DNA of 64,000 nucleotides from NCBI GenBank assembly GCA_945863875.1, contig CAMBBS010000016.1, positions 41,650 through 105,649 of the forward strand, written 5' to 3'. The notes beneath the pieces are model-generated. The model saw only the letters and a list, made by a program, of their open reading frames with translations, ran no database searches and was not told the origin of the DNA. Shown here one piece after another: positions 1 through 9,392 of the stretch. A program made the position numbers and the translations under genes. The stretch is from Desulfopila aestuarii DSM 18488. GTDB taxonomy: Bacteria > Desulfobacterota > Desulfobulbia > Desulfobulbales > Desulfocapsaceae. Position 1 is the first letter of the stretch. Each line of letters opens with the position of its first letter.

Positions 1-111
1 CGGATAGTCAGCATATTTTCCTTTTGTTCTCCCGTTTTTTGTATACTTTTTCCCAGTAGATTCATGTTATACACAAAAAACGATTAAAAGTTATCTTCGG
101 GAGAAGAATAT

Positions 112-759
112 ATGCAGGATAGTGAGACGCATTCGCAGGAAGTCGTCACCCATATTAAAAACCAGGAGCTGGTAAAGGAACGCAGGCGACAGATCGTTGA
201 CGCGGCGGTGAAGCTCTTCATCAAACACGGCTATCACAAAACGACTACCCGTGCTCTGGCCAAGGCAACCGGGCTCTCCATCGGTTCGCTGTATGAATAC
301 GTATCAACCAAGGATGATGTGCTCTACCTGGTCTGCATTGCCATCCATACCGAAGTTGAACAAGGCGTGAAAGAGGCACTGGCCCGGCCGACGGTCGGAA
401 AAGCCGCACTGGCCGAGGTCATCCGCGAGTTTTTCCTGGTCTGCAACCGGATGAGCGACCACGTCCTGCTCATGTATCAGGTGACCCATTTCCTCCCGTT
501 AAAATGGCAGGAAAAGGTTTTGCAGGCGGAACTGCGTATCACCAACCTCTTTATCGAGGCAATGCGCGAGCTGCGTGAGCTGGGAAAACTGCCACAGCTC
601 GACGATGACACCATTAATCTTATCGGCCATAATATTTCGGTGATCGGCCATATCTGGGCCTTCAGACGCTGGTATTTCGCCAAACAGTTTACGATCGAAC
701 AGTATATTGAACAACAGACGGAATTTATCATGAGTTTTCTTGAGGAAAAAAACAAATAA
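112..759 (+). CDS. TetR/AcrR-family transcriptional regulator
   Basis: A 215-residue protein with the TetR layout. The N-terminal helix-turn-helix lies at about residues 25-70 ([18 protein letters not shown], then [20 protein letters not shown]). A helical ligand-binding domain follows, with no motif that names the ligand. The start is the ATG after GGGAGAAGAATAT. It lies 139 bases upstream of icmF in the same direction. TetR proteins beside acyl-CoA genes often sense acyl-CoAs, so control of icmF or of the wider acyl-CoA block is a reasonable inference. The upstream 111 bases carry partly mirrored GTATAC and GTTATAC elements that could be part of an autoregulatory site. Confidence 0.9.
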   Translation: MQDSETHSQEVVTHIKNQELVKERRRQIVDAAVKLFIKHGYHKTTTRALAKATGLSIGSLYEYVSTKDDVLYLVCIAIHTEVEQGVKEALARPTVGKAALAEVIREFFLVCNRMSDHVLLMYQVTHFLPLKWQEKVLQAELRITNLFIEAMRELRELGKLPQLDDDTINLIGHNISVIGHIWAFRRWYFAKQFTIEQYIEQQTEFIMSFLEEKNK

Positions 760-898
760 GTGCACTCTTCATCAATGGTTATGCACGATAATTAAATGCA
801 ACATCCGTCTGCACAACACCACAACACGACACACTATCATTCTGGGTGTCTGTCTGCGAACGGCATCCCAGTCACCTTGTAGGAACGAAGGAGTTATT

Positions 899-3800
899 AT
901 GTACGCGGATGTTGAAATTTACCGGCCTGAAAACGTTGTTCGAGTCATCACTGCCACCTCCCTCTTTGACGGCCACGATGCCTCGACAAATATCATGCGG
1001 CGGATCCTGCAGGATTCCGGAGTCGAGGTCATCCATCTGGCCCACAACAGATCGGTCCAGGAACTCGTTGACACGGCGATACAGGAAGATGCCCAGGGGA
1101 TAGCCATGTCCAGTTATCAGGGCGGACATATGGAAGCCTTCAAGTACATGATCGATTTACTCAAAGAAAACGATGCCGCCCATATCAAGGTATTCGGCGG
1201 CGGCGGCGGGGTAATCGTCGCCGAGGAAATCAAGGAGCTCGAAAGCTACGGCGTGGCCAAGATCTACTCGCCTGAAGATGGTGCTTCCATGGGGTTGCAG
1301 GGCATGATCAATCATATGATTAAAATCCTCGATTTCCCGACGCTGCCTTTCCATGATCTTCAGCCGGAAAAGCTCAGCTACGCCAATCCGAAGACGATCG
1401 CCGGTTTCATCTCCGCCGCACAGCTGGCCAAGACAAACGGCAGCGGCAGGCTGCAGGAATTGACGGCAATGCTCACCCCGCTCACAAAAAAACACAACCC
1501 GCCGGTCATTGGCATCACCGGTACGGGTGGGGCCGGAAAATCATCACTCACCGATGAAATCCTGGTGAGATTCCTCCATGACATCAAAGATATACGTATC
1601 GCCGTCATCAGCTGCGACCCATCGCGACGCAAGACCGGCGGCGCACTGCTCGGTGATCGGATCCGCATGAATTCCATCAGCAGCTCCGACAAGGTCTATA
1701 TGCGCAGCCTGGCCACGCAAAATTCGGCAACGGAAATTTCCGAAGCATTACCGGAAGCGATCCTCGTCGCCAAGGCGGCAGGCTTTGACCTAATCATCGT
1801 CGAGACGGCGGGCATAGGCCAGGGAGATTCAAAAATCACCGAACTGGCGGATATATCGCTTTATGTCATGACCAGCGAATTCGGGGCGCCCTCCCAGCTG
1901 GAGAAAATCGACATGCTGGACTACGCCGATCTCATCGTCGTCAACAAATTCGAGAAGAAAGGCAGCGATGACGCCATCCGCGATATCAGGAAGCAGGTGC
2001 AGCGCAACCGTAAACAATGGACAACTGCCCCGGAAGACCTGCCGGTCTTCGGCACCATCGCCTCAAAATTCAATGATGACGGGGTCACGGCCCTCTATCA
2101 TGGCATCATTGAGCAACTGGCCAAGAAAACAGCTCTTACCTTACAGCCAAAGCTGCCCAAGCCGGCACAAAAGATACCCTCTTCGAAATCGATTGTCATA
2201 CCGTCGGAAAGGCTTCGCTATCTCTCGGAAATTTCTGCTGCCCTGCGCAGCTATCATGCAAAATCTGACCAGCAGGGCAAAGCGGTCCGACAAAACGATC
2301 ATGTCCAGTCGACCATTACACTGCTCAGCAGTCAAAAAGGAAAGGACATCGACACGGCTGTGGAAGTTCTCCGATCCGCCGCCGCGGCAACTGCCCAGAC
2401 TATCGACCGCGAGACCTTGGACAGCCTGAACAGCTGGGCAAAAATACAAGAGGCCTATGCCGGCGACGACCTGGTCTATACGGTACGCGGACGGGAAATC
2501 CATGTCCCGCTCCATTCGCAATCCCTGTCCCACTCGAAGATCCCGAAAATTGCCCTGCCGAAATTCAGCGATCCGGGTGATATCTATCGCTGGATGCGCA
2601 AGGAACACCTCCCGGGATATTTCCCCTACACCGGAGGTGTCTTTCCCTTAAAACGCACCGGCGAAGATCCGACCCGCATGTTCGCCGGAGAAGGCGGGCC
2701 GGTGCAGACCAACCGACGCTTCAAACTGCTTTCCTCCAATTACGCCGCCAAAAGATTGTCCACCGCCTTTGACTCGGTGACCCTGTACGGCTGGGATCCC
2801 GCCAGACGGCCGGACATTTACGGCAAGATCGGCACCTCCGGGGTGAGCATTTGCACCCTCGACGACGTCAAACAGCTCTACGACGGCTTTGAACTCTGCT
2901 CCCCCACCACCTCGGTATCCATGACCATCAACGGCCCGGCACCGATCATTCTGGCGATGTTCATGAACACGGCCATCGACCAGCAGGTGGACCAGTTCGC
3001 GGCCGAAAAGAAAAGGCAGCCGGACAAAAGCGAATACGACGAGATGAAGGCCATGGTCCTGACCAATGTGCGCGGCACCGTCCAGGCGGATATCCTGAAA
3101 GAGGATCAGGGCCAGAACACCTGCATCTTCTCCATCGAATTCGCCCTGAAGATGATGGGAGACATTCAGGAATATTTCATTGCCGAGAATGTGAAGAATT
3201 TCTATTCAGTCTCCGTCTCCGGCTACCATATCGCCGAGGCCGGGGCCAACCCGATTACCCAGCTGGCCCTCACCCTGTCCAACGGCTTCACCTATGTGGA
3301 ATATTATCTATCGAGGGGCATGGCCATCGACCAGATCGCGCCAAACCTGTCCTTCTTTTTCTCCAACGGCATGGATCCGGAATATACCGTCATCGGCCGG
3401 GTGGCCAGACGCATCTGGGCGGTGGCAATGAAGGAAAAATACGGCGCATCCACCTCGTCGCAGCGGTTGAAATACCATATCCAGACCTCCGGCCGCTCGC
3501 TGCACAGCCAGGAAATCCAGTTCAACGATATCAGAACCAGTCTGCAGGCGCTCTGTGCCATCTACGACAACTGCAACAGCCTGCACACCAACGCCTACGA
3601 TGAGGCGATCACCACCCCCAGCTCGGAGTCGGTACGCCGAGCCCTGGCCATCCAGCTCATTATTAATAATGAATGGGGCCTGGCCAAGAACGAGAACCCC
3701 AACCAGGGCAGCTTTATTGTCGAGGAACTGACCGACCTGGTCGAAGGGGCGGTTCTCGCCGAGTTTGACCGGATCACCGATCGGGGCGGCGTGCTCGGGG

Positions 3801-4177
3801 CCATGGAAACCGGCTACCAGCGGAGTAAAATCCAGGAAGAATCAATGTACTACGAGCGGCTGAAGCATTCCGGTGAATATCCGATCATCGGCGTCAATAC
3901 CTTCCGCAATCCGGACATTGATTTTGCTCAACAGGCGGCGACCCTTGAACTGGCCAGGTCGACCGACGAAGAAAAAGACGAACAGATTGCCCGTCTCGCT
4001 GATTTTCATAACCGGCACAAGGACGATTGTCCCGCAGCGCTAACGCACCTGCAGGAAGTGGCTCTCAGCGGCGGTAATATCTTTCACGAACTGCTCGAAA
4101 CGGTCAAACACTGCAGTCTTGGCCAGATCACCAACGCCCTGTATGCCGTCGGCGGCCAGTACCGGAGAAATATGTAA
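899..4177 (+). CDS. icmF: Fused isobutyryl-CoA mutase (IcmF): B12 domain, G-protein chaperone and mutase domain
   Basis: A 1092-residue adenosylcobalamin-dependent acyl-CoA mutase, the usual length for IcmF. An N-terminal B12-binding domain has the lower-ligand motif D24-x-H26 and a glycine-rich turn (FGGGGG). A MeaB/MeaI-type GTPase follows, with the P-loop GTGGAGKSS near residue 205. The C-terminal half is the TIM-barrel mutase domain, with [20 protein letters not shown] where methylmalonyl-CoA mutase has its TMYAFRPWTIRQY region. This places it with isobutyryl/n-butyryl-CoA or related mutases rather than methylmalonyl-CoA mutase. The reading frame is open from base 740, but ATG 899 follows GAAGGAG and begins at the family's usual N-terminus. 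No cobalamin riboswitch was recognised upstream. The exact substrate (isobutyryl, pivalyl or isovaleryl-CoA) cannot be fixed by eye. Confidence 0.95.
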   Translation: MYADVEIYRPENVVRVITATSLFDGHDASTNIMRRILQDSGVEVIHLAHNRSVQELVDTAIQEDAQGIAMSSYQGGHMEAFKYMIDLLKENDAAHIKVFGGGGGVIVAEEIKELESYGVAKIYSPEDGASMGLQGMINHMIKILDFPTLPFHDLQPEKLSYANPKTIAGFISAAQLAKTNGSGRLQELTAMLTPLTKKHNPPVIGITGTGGAGKSSLTDEILVRFLHDIKDIRIAVISCDPSRRKTGGALLGDRIRMNSISSSDKVYMRSLATQNSATEISEALPEAILVAKAAGFDLIIVETAGIGQGDSKITELADISLYVMTSEFGAPSQLEKIDMLDYADLIVVNKFEKKGSDDAIRDIRKQVQRNRKQWTTAPEDLPVFGTIASKFNDDGVTALYHGIIEQLAKKTALTLQPKLPKPAQKIPSSKSIVIPSERLRYLSEISAALRSYHAKSDQQGKAVRQNDHVQSTITLLSSQKGKDIDTAVEVLRSAAAATAQTIDRETLDSLNSWAKIQEAYAGDDLVYTVRGREIHVPLHSQSLSHSKIPKIALPKFSDPGDIYRWMRKEHLPGYFPYTGGVFPLKRTGEDPTRMFAGEGGPVQTNRRFKLLSSNYAAKRLSTAFDSVTLYGWDPARRPDIYGKIGTSGVSICTLDDVKQLYDGFELCSPTTSVSMTINGPAPIILAMFMNTAIDQQVDQFAAEKKRQPDKSEYDEMKAMVLTNVRGTVQADILKEDQGQNTCIFSIEFALKMMGDIQEYFIAENVKNFYSVSVSGYHIAEAGANPITQLALTLSNGFTYVEYYLSRGMAIDQIAPNLSFFFSNGMDPEYTVIGRVARRIWAVAMKEKYGASTSSQRLKYHIQTSGRSLHSQEIQFNDIRTSLQALCAIYDNCNSLHTNAYDEAITTPSSESVRRALAIQLIINNEWGLAKNENPNQGSFIVEELTDLVEGAVLAEFDRITDRGGVLGAMETGYQRSKIQEESMYYERLKHSGEYPIIGVNTFRNPDIDFAQQAATLELARSTDEEKDEQIARLADFHNRHKDDCPAALTHLQEVALSGGNIFHELLETVKHCSLGQITNALYAVGGQYRRNM

Positions 4178-4220
4178 GGGAAGAGACCGGCGGCGGGGGA
4201 GACCTGAACGTAAGAACAGC

Positions 4221-4244
4221 CACCATTGTTCATGAAAAATGGTG
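4221..4244. terminator. Weak hairpin between convergent icmF and NUDIX gene
   Basis: Inverted repeat CACCATT / AATGGTG with a 10-base loop. It lies just past the icmF stop and touches the stop of the convergent NUDIX gene. There is no T tract, so it is at best a weak bidirectional terminator. Confidence 0.25.
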
Positions 4245-4907
4245 TCAGCTCCAGGCGAAAAAGGGTTGCTCGAAATGGGCGACCCTGGTGTCCTGGCCAG
4301 AAAGAGCCACTTGACGAAATTGATAGAGTATCGCCGCGGTCGGCGTGGCGATGCAGGTGTCGCCGACCGGCATAAAAAGGATCGGCCTCTCGCTTTCTTC
4401 AGTCTCTTGCAGCACAGGGGCGTCCCGGCGAAAGAGTTCCATGCAGGGAATTCGGTGCACGGACGCCACTTCCTGCTCGTTTTTCGTCAACCGCTCTATG
4501 GTGCCGCCCCAGATGACGACCGGCGTGATATGAAAGCCCGAGCGGGTAACAAAATCATCGAGACAGCCAAGCAGCCGATGTGCCGGCAGGGTCAGTCCGA
4601 CCTCTTCGCCCAGTTCCCGGAACGCGGCCTGTACTGGACTTTCTCCCGGATCGATGGCGCCGCCGGGCAAGGCCCATTGTCCGGCATGATTTTTCAATCC
4701 TCCCGCGCGCCTGGTGAGAATGAGTGCCGCACTGCTCTGCGGCACATCGCCCAGGCAAGAGAGACCGCCCTCACCTCGGTAATCAACGATGGTCAGAGCG
4801 ACGGCCGCCCGCCTGAGATTTACCGAATTCAAGGTTGATTTTTCAAACCCGGCCAGGTTGGCGGTGATAAGATTTCTACATTTGGTGTTACAGAGAAAGT
4901 TTTCCAT
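4245..4907 (-). CDS. NUDIX hydrolase, CoA-diphosphatase-like
   Basis: A 220-residue NUDIX hydrolase, which would cleave a nucleoside diphosphate linked to another group using Mg2+ or Mn2+. The complete NUDIX box is visible (GGAIDPGE, then RELGEEVGL). The segment before it, LTRRAGGLKNHAGQWALPGG, resembles the signature that precedes the box in CoA pyrophosphatases of the NudL/YeaB type. A CoA or acyl-CoA substrate would suit the surrounding acyl-CoA genes, but this is inference. It is convergent with icmF and divergent from the crotonase gene, with 222 bases between the two start codons. The N-terminal 30 residues are poorly conserved-looking and the start could be a little further in. Confidence 0.85.
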   Translation of the reverse strand: MENFLCNTKCRNLITANLAGFEKSTLNSVNLRRAAVALTIVDYRGEGGLSCLGDVPQSSAALILTRRAGGLKNHAGQWALPGGAIDPGESPVQAAFRELGEEVGLTLPAHRLLGCLDDFVTRSGFHITPVVIWGGTIERLTKNEQEVASVHRIPCMELFRRDAPVLQETEESERPILFMPVGDTCIATPTAAILYQFRQVALSGQDTRVAHFEQPFFAWS

Positions 4908-4998
4908 AGGAGTCCCGGCTTATTTGCCGTTGGGCGGGTTTATATTTCGCACCGGCTGCTTTATGGCCTCTAACCGGACCATATACTGTAACATTGTC

Positions 4999-5084
4999 TT
5001 GCGCATTGGCAAGCCTTGCCCGCAACGCGCCAGTCCCTTGCTGATATTTTATATAAATTTCCAAGATCCTTGCCAAGATGGCAA
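4999..5084. promoter_or_regulatory. Cluster of TTGCC/GGCAA inverted repeats in a divergent promoter region
   Basis: The divergent gap between the NUDIX and crotonase genes holds three related inverted repeats: TTGCGCATTGGCAA at 4999-5012, GGCAAGCCTTGCC at 5008-5020 and TTGCCAAGATGGCAA at 5070-5084. They flank an AT-rich stretch (5041-5060, TATTTTATATAAA) that could hold a -10 element. The arrangement looks like an operator for a dimeric regulator. The regulator is unknown. Confidence 0.4.
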
Positions 5085-5129
5085 AATGTCCTACAGTTTT
5101 CGCCACAAACTTCAAACCAGGAAACCTGC

Positions 5130-5951
5130 ATGAGTGAATATCACTTTTATCTTGTCGAAAAAAAGCCGCCGCTGGCCTGGGTATTCTTAAATCATCCGGA
5201 AAAGAAAAACGCCATGGGCCCTGCCGCGTGGACCGAGCCGGTGCAGATCTTTGCCGAGCTTGATCGTGACCCGGAGATCAGGGTGGTCATAGTCGCCGGG
5301 AAAGGTGCCTGCTTTTCAGCCGGGATTGATCTTCTGGAAATGGTGCCACAGCTCCCCGAATTAATGGATAAGAACCAGACCGGCGGCACCAAATGGAAAT
5401 TCCTGCCGAAAATCAAACAGCTCCAGGACACCATCTCGGCCATAGAACGGTGCCGCAAGCCGGTTATCGCCGCCATCCACGGCCACTGTATCGGCGCGGG
5501 TCTGGATATGGCGACCGCCTGCGACATCCGCATCTGCTCGGAAGATGCGCTGTTTTCCCTGAAAGAAGCGGCGGTCGGTTTTGTCGCCGATGTCGGTGTT
5601 CTCCAGAGGCTGCCGCTTATCGTCGGCCAGGGTCACGCCCGGGAACTCGCCTATACGGCGAGAAACATCAGCGCGGCACGGGCAAAAGAGATCCAGCTGG
5701 TCAGTGATGTCTACAGTGACATGGCAACGCTCATGGTCAAGGCCGAAGAACTGGCCCGCGAGATAGCCGAAAACTCCCCCCTGGCCGTGCAGGCGTCAAA
5801 AGATGTCCTCAACTACTGTGTCGGCAAATCCATTGACGACGGCTTGAAATATGTCGCTTCCGTGAGCGCAAACATCATTCCATCGAGCGATCTGCTTGAG
5901 GCGATCAACGCTTTCAGGGAAAAAAGAAAACCTCAATTTAGCGGAAACTGA
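5130..5951 (+). CDS. Crotonase-family enzyme, dienoyl-CoA isomerase-like
   Basis: A 273-residue enoyl-CoA hydratase/isomerase superfamily protein. The first oxyanion-hole loop is GKGACFSAGIDL and the second is HGHCIGAGLDMATACD. The segment SLKEAAVGFVADVGVLQRLP matches the delta3,5-delta2,4-dienoyl-CoA isomerase pattern. It keeps the Glu (KEAAVG) and Asp (VADVG) pair used for proton transfer, and GAGLD supplies the further Asp found in that subfamily. It may therefore shift double bonds in unsaturated acyl-CoAs rather than hydrate enoyl-CoA. ATG 5130 follows AGGAAA and starts at the family's N-terminus, although the frame is open from 5016. The transglutaminase-like gene starts five bases after its stop, so the two are probably co-transcribed. 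Confidence 0.88.
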   Translation: MSEYHFYLVEKKPPLAWVFLNHPEKKNAMGPAAWTEPVQIFAELDRDPEIRVVIVAGKGACFSAGIDLLEMVPQLPELMDKNQTGGTKWKFLPKIKQLQDTISAIERCRKPVIAAIHGHCIGAGLDMATACDIRICSEDALFSLKEAAVGFVADVGVLQRLPLIVGQGHARELAYTARNISAARAKEIQLVSDVYSDMATLMVKAEELAREIAENSPLAVQASKDVLNYCVGKSIDDGLKYVASVSANIIPSSDLLEAINAFREKRKPQFSGN

Positions 5952-5955
5952 CAAC

Positions 5956-6630
5956 ATGCATGCAGATGTACAGCTCTACCTGCAACCAACATTTTTTCTC
6001 GATTATAACACGCAGGAAGTGGCCGACTTTGCCGCGGCTGTCTGCGCAGGCCATACAACAGCCGCGGCAAAGGCAACCGCTCTCTATTATGCGGTACGGG
6101 ACCAGATAAAATATGACCCTTACGATTTGCACTATTCTCGAGCCGCCATGCGCGCCAGCTCGATCTTGCAGAAAAAAAGCGGCTACTGTGTCTCAAAGGC
6201 AGTACTGCTAGCCGCGATCGGCCGACAGCAGCAGATCCCCTGTCGTCTTGGTTTTGCCGATGTCACCAACCATCTGTCTACCGCCAGGTTGAGAAAAATG
6301 ATGGGTACCGATCTGTTTATCTACCATGGCTATACCGAGATGTATCTGAACAATCAATGGGTCAAGGCCACGCCGGCCTTCAATCTGTCACTGTGCACCC
6401 GGTTTAACGTACAACCGCTTGAGTTTGACGGCACAGAGGATTCCATCTTCCACGAGAGCAACACTCTCGGGCAAAGACATATGGAATACGTCAGAGATCA
6501 TGGCCATTTCGCCGATCTGCCGTTTGAGGAAATCTTTGCCGCCTACGGAAAGACCTACCCGAAATTTTTTGAGAATTTCGGGGGCAAGAAAACCCACGAT
6601 TTCAGTGCGGAAGCGGCGGCTGAATCCTGA
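5956..6630 (+). CDS. Transglutaminase-like (papain-fold) protein
   Basis: A 224-residue cytosolic protein of the transglutaminase-like superfamily. The core reads KKSGYCVSKAVLLAAIGRQ, then YHGYTEMYLNNQWVKATPAF. This supplies the catalytic Cys (GYC) and His (YHGYTE). The usual third-residue Asp after the tryptophan is not obvious, because the motif has KATP where many members have VDPT. Proteins of this family act as peptidases, or are inactive relatives. The substrate is unknown. ATG 5956 lies five bases after the crotonase stop; a start inside that gene is possible, since the frame is open upstream and there is no strong ribosome site. Pairing with a crotonase is not one I can explain. Confidence 0.8.
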   Translation: MHADVQLYLQPTFFLDYNTQEVADFAAAVCAGHTTAAAKATALYYAVRDQIKYDPYDLHYSRAAMRASSILQKKSGYCVSKAVLLAAIGRQQQIPCRLGFADVTNHLSTARLRKMMGTDLFIYHGYTEMYLNNQWVKATPAFNLSLCTRFNVQPLEFDGTEDSIFHESNTLGQRHMEYVRDHGHFADLPFEEIFAAYGKTYPKFFENFGGKKTHDFSAEAAAES

Positions 6631-6711
6631 TCCGTATCTTGTCGCACCTTGTCCTTTTTCCGAACAGGATCGCAGCAATGCCGACAAGAGGAATGCCAGA
6701 ATCCCCCGGCG

Positions 6712-7542
6712 TTAATAGTGTAAAGACAAGCCGACACCAACCTCTTTGCTCGCAACGACCCGGGCCAGGGCGATTTTCGATTCCAGGTCGGTGCAGTGGC
6801 AGGCATGCATCTGCACCACCTTTACTCCCTTGATATAGTCAAGGGTACCCTGCAGCTGCCGGGGGGATGGTTTTTGCAGGTGTAATCCGCCGAGGACATC
6901 AAAAATGCGGCTGTCATTGCAGACTTCCATGGCGTAGGCAATGATATTGCAGATTCCGGCATGGGAGCAGCCGGTGACAACGACCAGGCCATGGGCGGAT
7001 TTATAGGCGAGCGCCGAATCTTCGATCACCCAGTCATCTTCATCCGAACCTTCCTTTCTGCCGAATCTCAGGCTCGATTCAAAATCATTCCTTCTCGGAA
7101 TCTGCCCTAAAAAAACCAATCGATCCGTCAACCACAAGGGGGTATCAGTGAGGTGCATATGGAAATGTTTCGCCACCTTTTCTTCTGACAGCAAAGAGCC
7201 GAGTTCACCAACAGTGTCATCAATGACACTGACGAATGTCTGGCTGTGGGCGACCAGGGTCGGCTTGGCACAAGAGATCCCGGCAAATCGCATCTCGGTA
7301 TAGTACCTGATGAGAGGATCGAGTCCCCAGGTATGATCCATATGGCTGTGCGACAGGGCCAGAAAATCGAGATGGCGTATATCCACCCCCATTTTCTGAC
7401 TGTTTCGGATAAAAGCATCAGAATACCCGGTGTCGAACAAAATACGACAGCCCTCGTCTTCGATCAAAACAGAGAACCCCGGTTCGGCCAAAAAATATCT
7501 ATCAATGAAGCTGTTATTGTCCACCAGCACATGCACATTCAT
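6712..7542 (-). CDS. Metallo-beta-lactamase-fold hydrolase (COG1237-like)
   Basis: A 276-residue MBL-fold metal hydrolase. The metal-binding motif is LALSHSHMDHTWGL (HxHxDH), with a further ligand in VTGCSHAGICN and a C-terminal His in MHACHCTD. The opening (VDNNSF, then GFSVLIEDEGCRILFDTGYS) and the GCSHAG motif are those of the COG1237 group. Many of these are annotated, on weak evidence, as a dihydropterin-related phosphate synthase. The substrate here is unknown. It is convergent with the transglutaminase-like gene and lies 69 bases downstream of the acyl-CoA ligase start-to-stop unit on the same strand. Confidence 0.85.
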   Translation of the reverse strand: MNVHVLVDNNSFIDRYFLAEPGFSVLIEDEGCRILFDTGYSDAFIRNSQKMGVDIRHLDFLALSHSHMDHTWGLDPLIRYYTEMRFAGISCAKPTLVAHSQTFVSVIDDTVGELGSLLSEEKVAKHFHMHLTDTPLWLTDRLVFLGQIPRRNDFESSLRFGRKEGSDEDDWVIEDSALAYKSAHGLVVVTGCSHAGICNIIAYAMEVCNDSRIFDVLGGLHLQKPSPRQLQGTLDYIKGVKVVQMHACHCTDLESKIALARVVASKEVGVGLSLHY

Positions 7543-7611
7543 CGCTTTTTTTCCTCAATTGAGTAGACGTCTGTGGCAAAAAGTTCCGGGGCTCTGCTGA
7601 AGCCACCGAAA

Positions 7612-9213
7612 TTAACCGATGCGTTTTTTACCCTCCCACTCCTTTTCTCTTAATTTGAATTTTTGAATTTTACCGGTAGCCGTTTTGGGCAGATCGCCGA
7701 ATTCGATGTATTTAGGGGCCTTAAAACGGGCCAGATGCTCTTTGGTATAGGCAATTATATCCGCTGCCGAGGTAGTTTTTCCAGCTTTGAGTACAACATA
7801 GGCCTTGGGAACTTCGCCCCATTTCTCGTCCGGGACCGGAATAACCGCCACCTCCTGTACATCGGGATGGCCGTAGATGACACTTTCCACTTCGACAGTG
7901 GAGATATTTTCTCCGCCGCTGATAATGATATCCTTTTTTCTGTCCATGATCTGCGCATAGCCGTCCGGATGCATGACCGCGAGATCGCCACTGTGGAACC
8001 AGCCACCTTCAAAGGCCTCGGCGGTGGCCTCCGGATCCTTGTAGTAGCCGGTCATGACATTGTTGCCACGCATGACAATTTCGCCAATTGTCTTGCCGTC
8101 CCGGGCAACCGGCTTCATGGTGACCGGATCGACCACATCCATGAAATGGGTAATAATGTACGGCACGCCCTGGCGCGATTTGGCGACGGCCTTTTCATCA
8201 TCGGACATCGTCTCCCAGGCCGGCTGCCAGGCACAGACACTGTGGGGGCCATACACCTCGGTGAGACCATAGGTGTGGGTAATATCCGCGCCGATTGCTT
8301 CCATATTGCGGATAATCGCCGGTGCAGGCGGCGCGCCCGCCGTCATGATCTTCAGTTTGCGCCTCATCTTCACTTCAGACGCCCCCGGCCAGGTGCTCAT
8401 GGTGATAAGTATCGTCGGCGCGGCACAAAGGTGCGAGACATCTTCTTTTTCAATCAAACGGTAAATGTCTTCAGCAACCACTGCCCGGAGACAGACGTGG
8501 GTCGCGCCAACCGCGGTGACACCCCAGGTAAAGCACCAGCCGTTGCAATGGAACATGGGCAATGTCCAGAGATAGACGGAAGACGCAGTCAAGCCGGATT
8601 CCAGAACCTCGCCGATGGCGTTCAGATAAGCACCACGATGATGGTACATGACGCCTTTTGGACGGCCGGTCGTGCCGCTGGTATAATTGATGGACAGCAG
8701 CTGGTCTTCAGAGTCGATGTTTGCCGCAACCGGCTCGGGAGATCCGGTCGCCAGAAATGCCTCATACTCCATGCCGTCAAGCGACAGGGTGTCGCTGACA
8801 TCACAGACCGTCACATAGGTGGTGACCTTTGGCAAATCGCTCGGCTGCACCAGATGGGCAAATTCACTGTCGGCAACGACCAGTTTGGCATCCGAGTGAT
8901 CGATGATATAGGAAACCTCGCCGGAGGAAAGTCGAATATTGACACTGACCAGCACCCCGCCAATAAGCGGTACGGCATAATGCGCTTCGAGCATGGCCGG
9001 GATGTTAGGACAGATAAAGGCTACCTTGTCATCCTTGCCGATACCTTTTTGCTGCAGTGCACTGGCCAGGCGATAAATCCTTTCGGAAAATTCCTTATAG
9101 GTAAAGCGTTTATCGCCATGGACGATCGCAGTCTTATTCGGGTAGACGAGGGCACTTCTGGTCAAAAATTCCACAGGCGTCAGGATACTTTTATTTACGC
9201 TTGGTGTTTGCAC
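7612..9213 (-). CDS. AMP-forming fatty acyl-CoA ligase (AlkK-like)
   Basis: A 533-residue ANL-superfamily enzyme that would activate a fatty acid with ATP and CoA. The adenylate-forming P-loop is INYTSGTTGRPKGVMYHH. The hinge motif is GWFHSGDLAVMHPDGYAQI followed by DRKKDIIISGGENIS. The C-terminal catalytic Lys lies in TATGKIQKFKLR. The opening (FLTRSALVYPNKTAIVHGD) is typical of the AlkK medium/long-chain group. The start is GTG 9213, seven to eight bases after AAGGAGA; no ATG is better placed. It probably feeds acyl-CoAs to the neighbouring pathway. A strong hairpin separates it from the membrane protein gene upstream on the same strand. Confidence 0.93.
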   Translation of the reverse strand: MQTPSVNKSILTPVEFLTRSALVYPNKTAIVHGDKRFTYKEFSERIYRLASALQQKGIGKDDKVAFICPNIPAMLEAHYAVPLIGGVLVSVNIRLSSGEVSYIIDHSDAKLVVADSEFAHLVQPSDLPKVTTYVTVCDVSDTLSLDGMEYEAFLATGSPEPVAANIDSEDQLLSINYTSGTTGRPKGVMYHHRGAYLNAIGEVLESGLTASSVYLWTLPMFHCNGWCFTWGVTAVGATHVCLRAVVAEDIYRLIEKEDVSHLCAAPTILITMSTWPGASEVKMRRKLKIMTAGAPPAPAIIRNMEAIGADITHTYGLTEVYGPHSVCAWQPAWETMSDDEKAVAKSRQGVPYIITHFMDVVDPVTMKPVARDGKTIGEIVMRGNNVMTGYYKDPEATAEAFEGGWFHSGDLAVMHPDGYAQIMDRKKDIIISGGENISTVEVESVIYGHPDVQEVAVIPVPDEKWGEVPKAYVVLKAGKTTSAADIIAYTKEHLARFKAPKYIEFGDLPKTATGKIQKFKLREKEWEGKKRIG

Positions 9214-9329
9214 TATAATTCTCCTTTCAGGCAGAGTGTCAGGGTATGACCGTTTCTCGAAACAGGGCAGAAACTGGCGGGGTAGAGGGGATTCCCGGAA
9301 ACTATTTTTAGCGTTGGTATGTTAAGGAA

Positions 9330-9371
9330 GTGCTGGTGGGGGAATGCCGAAAACGCAATCCCCACCAGCAC
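9330..9371 (-). terminator. Hairpin after membrane-protein gene, before acyl-CoA ligase
   Basis: A perfect 12-base-pair stem (GTGCTGGTGGGG / CCCCACCAGCAC) with an 18-base loop. On the minus strand it is followed by CTTCCTTAAC, which is only partly T-rich. It lies between two same-strand genes, so it may be a full terminator or may reduce read-through into the ligase gene. Confidence 0.55.
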
Positions 9372-9392
9372 CTGACAGCAATGACAGGTTAG

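Noticed and set aside
760..898. Cobalamin riboswitch before the B12-dependent icmF gene
   Set aside because: There is a hairpin at 842-871 (CTGGGTG/CATCCCAG), but the conserved B12-box sequence is absent and the leader is too short and unstructured for that class.
899..4177. Methylmalonyl-CoA mutase instead of IcmF
   Set aside because: The B12 domain, G-protein and mutase are fused in one chain in IcmF order, and the active-site segment reads [20 protein letters not shown] rather than the methylmalonyl-CoA mutase pattern.
7663..9249. Long plus-strand open frame opposite the acyl-CoA ligase
   Set aside because: It is the antisense of a clear ligase gene, with no ribosome site or recognisable motif. 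The same applies to the long plus-strand frames opposite recB and recC.
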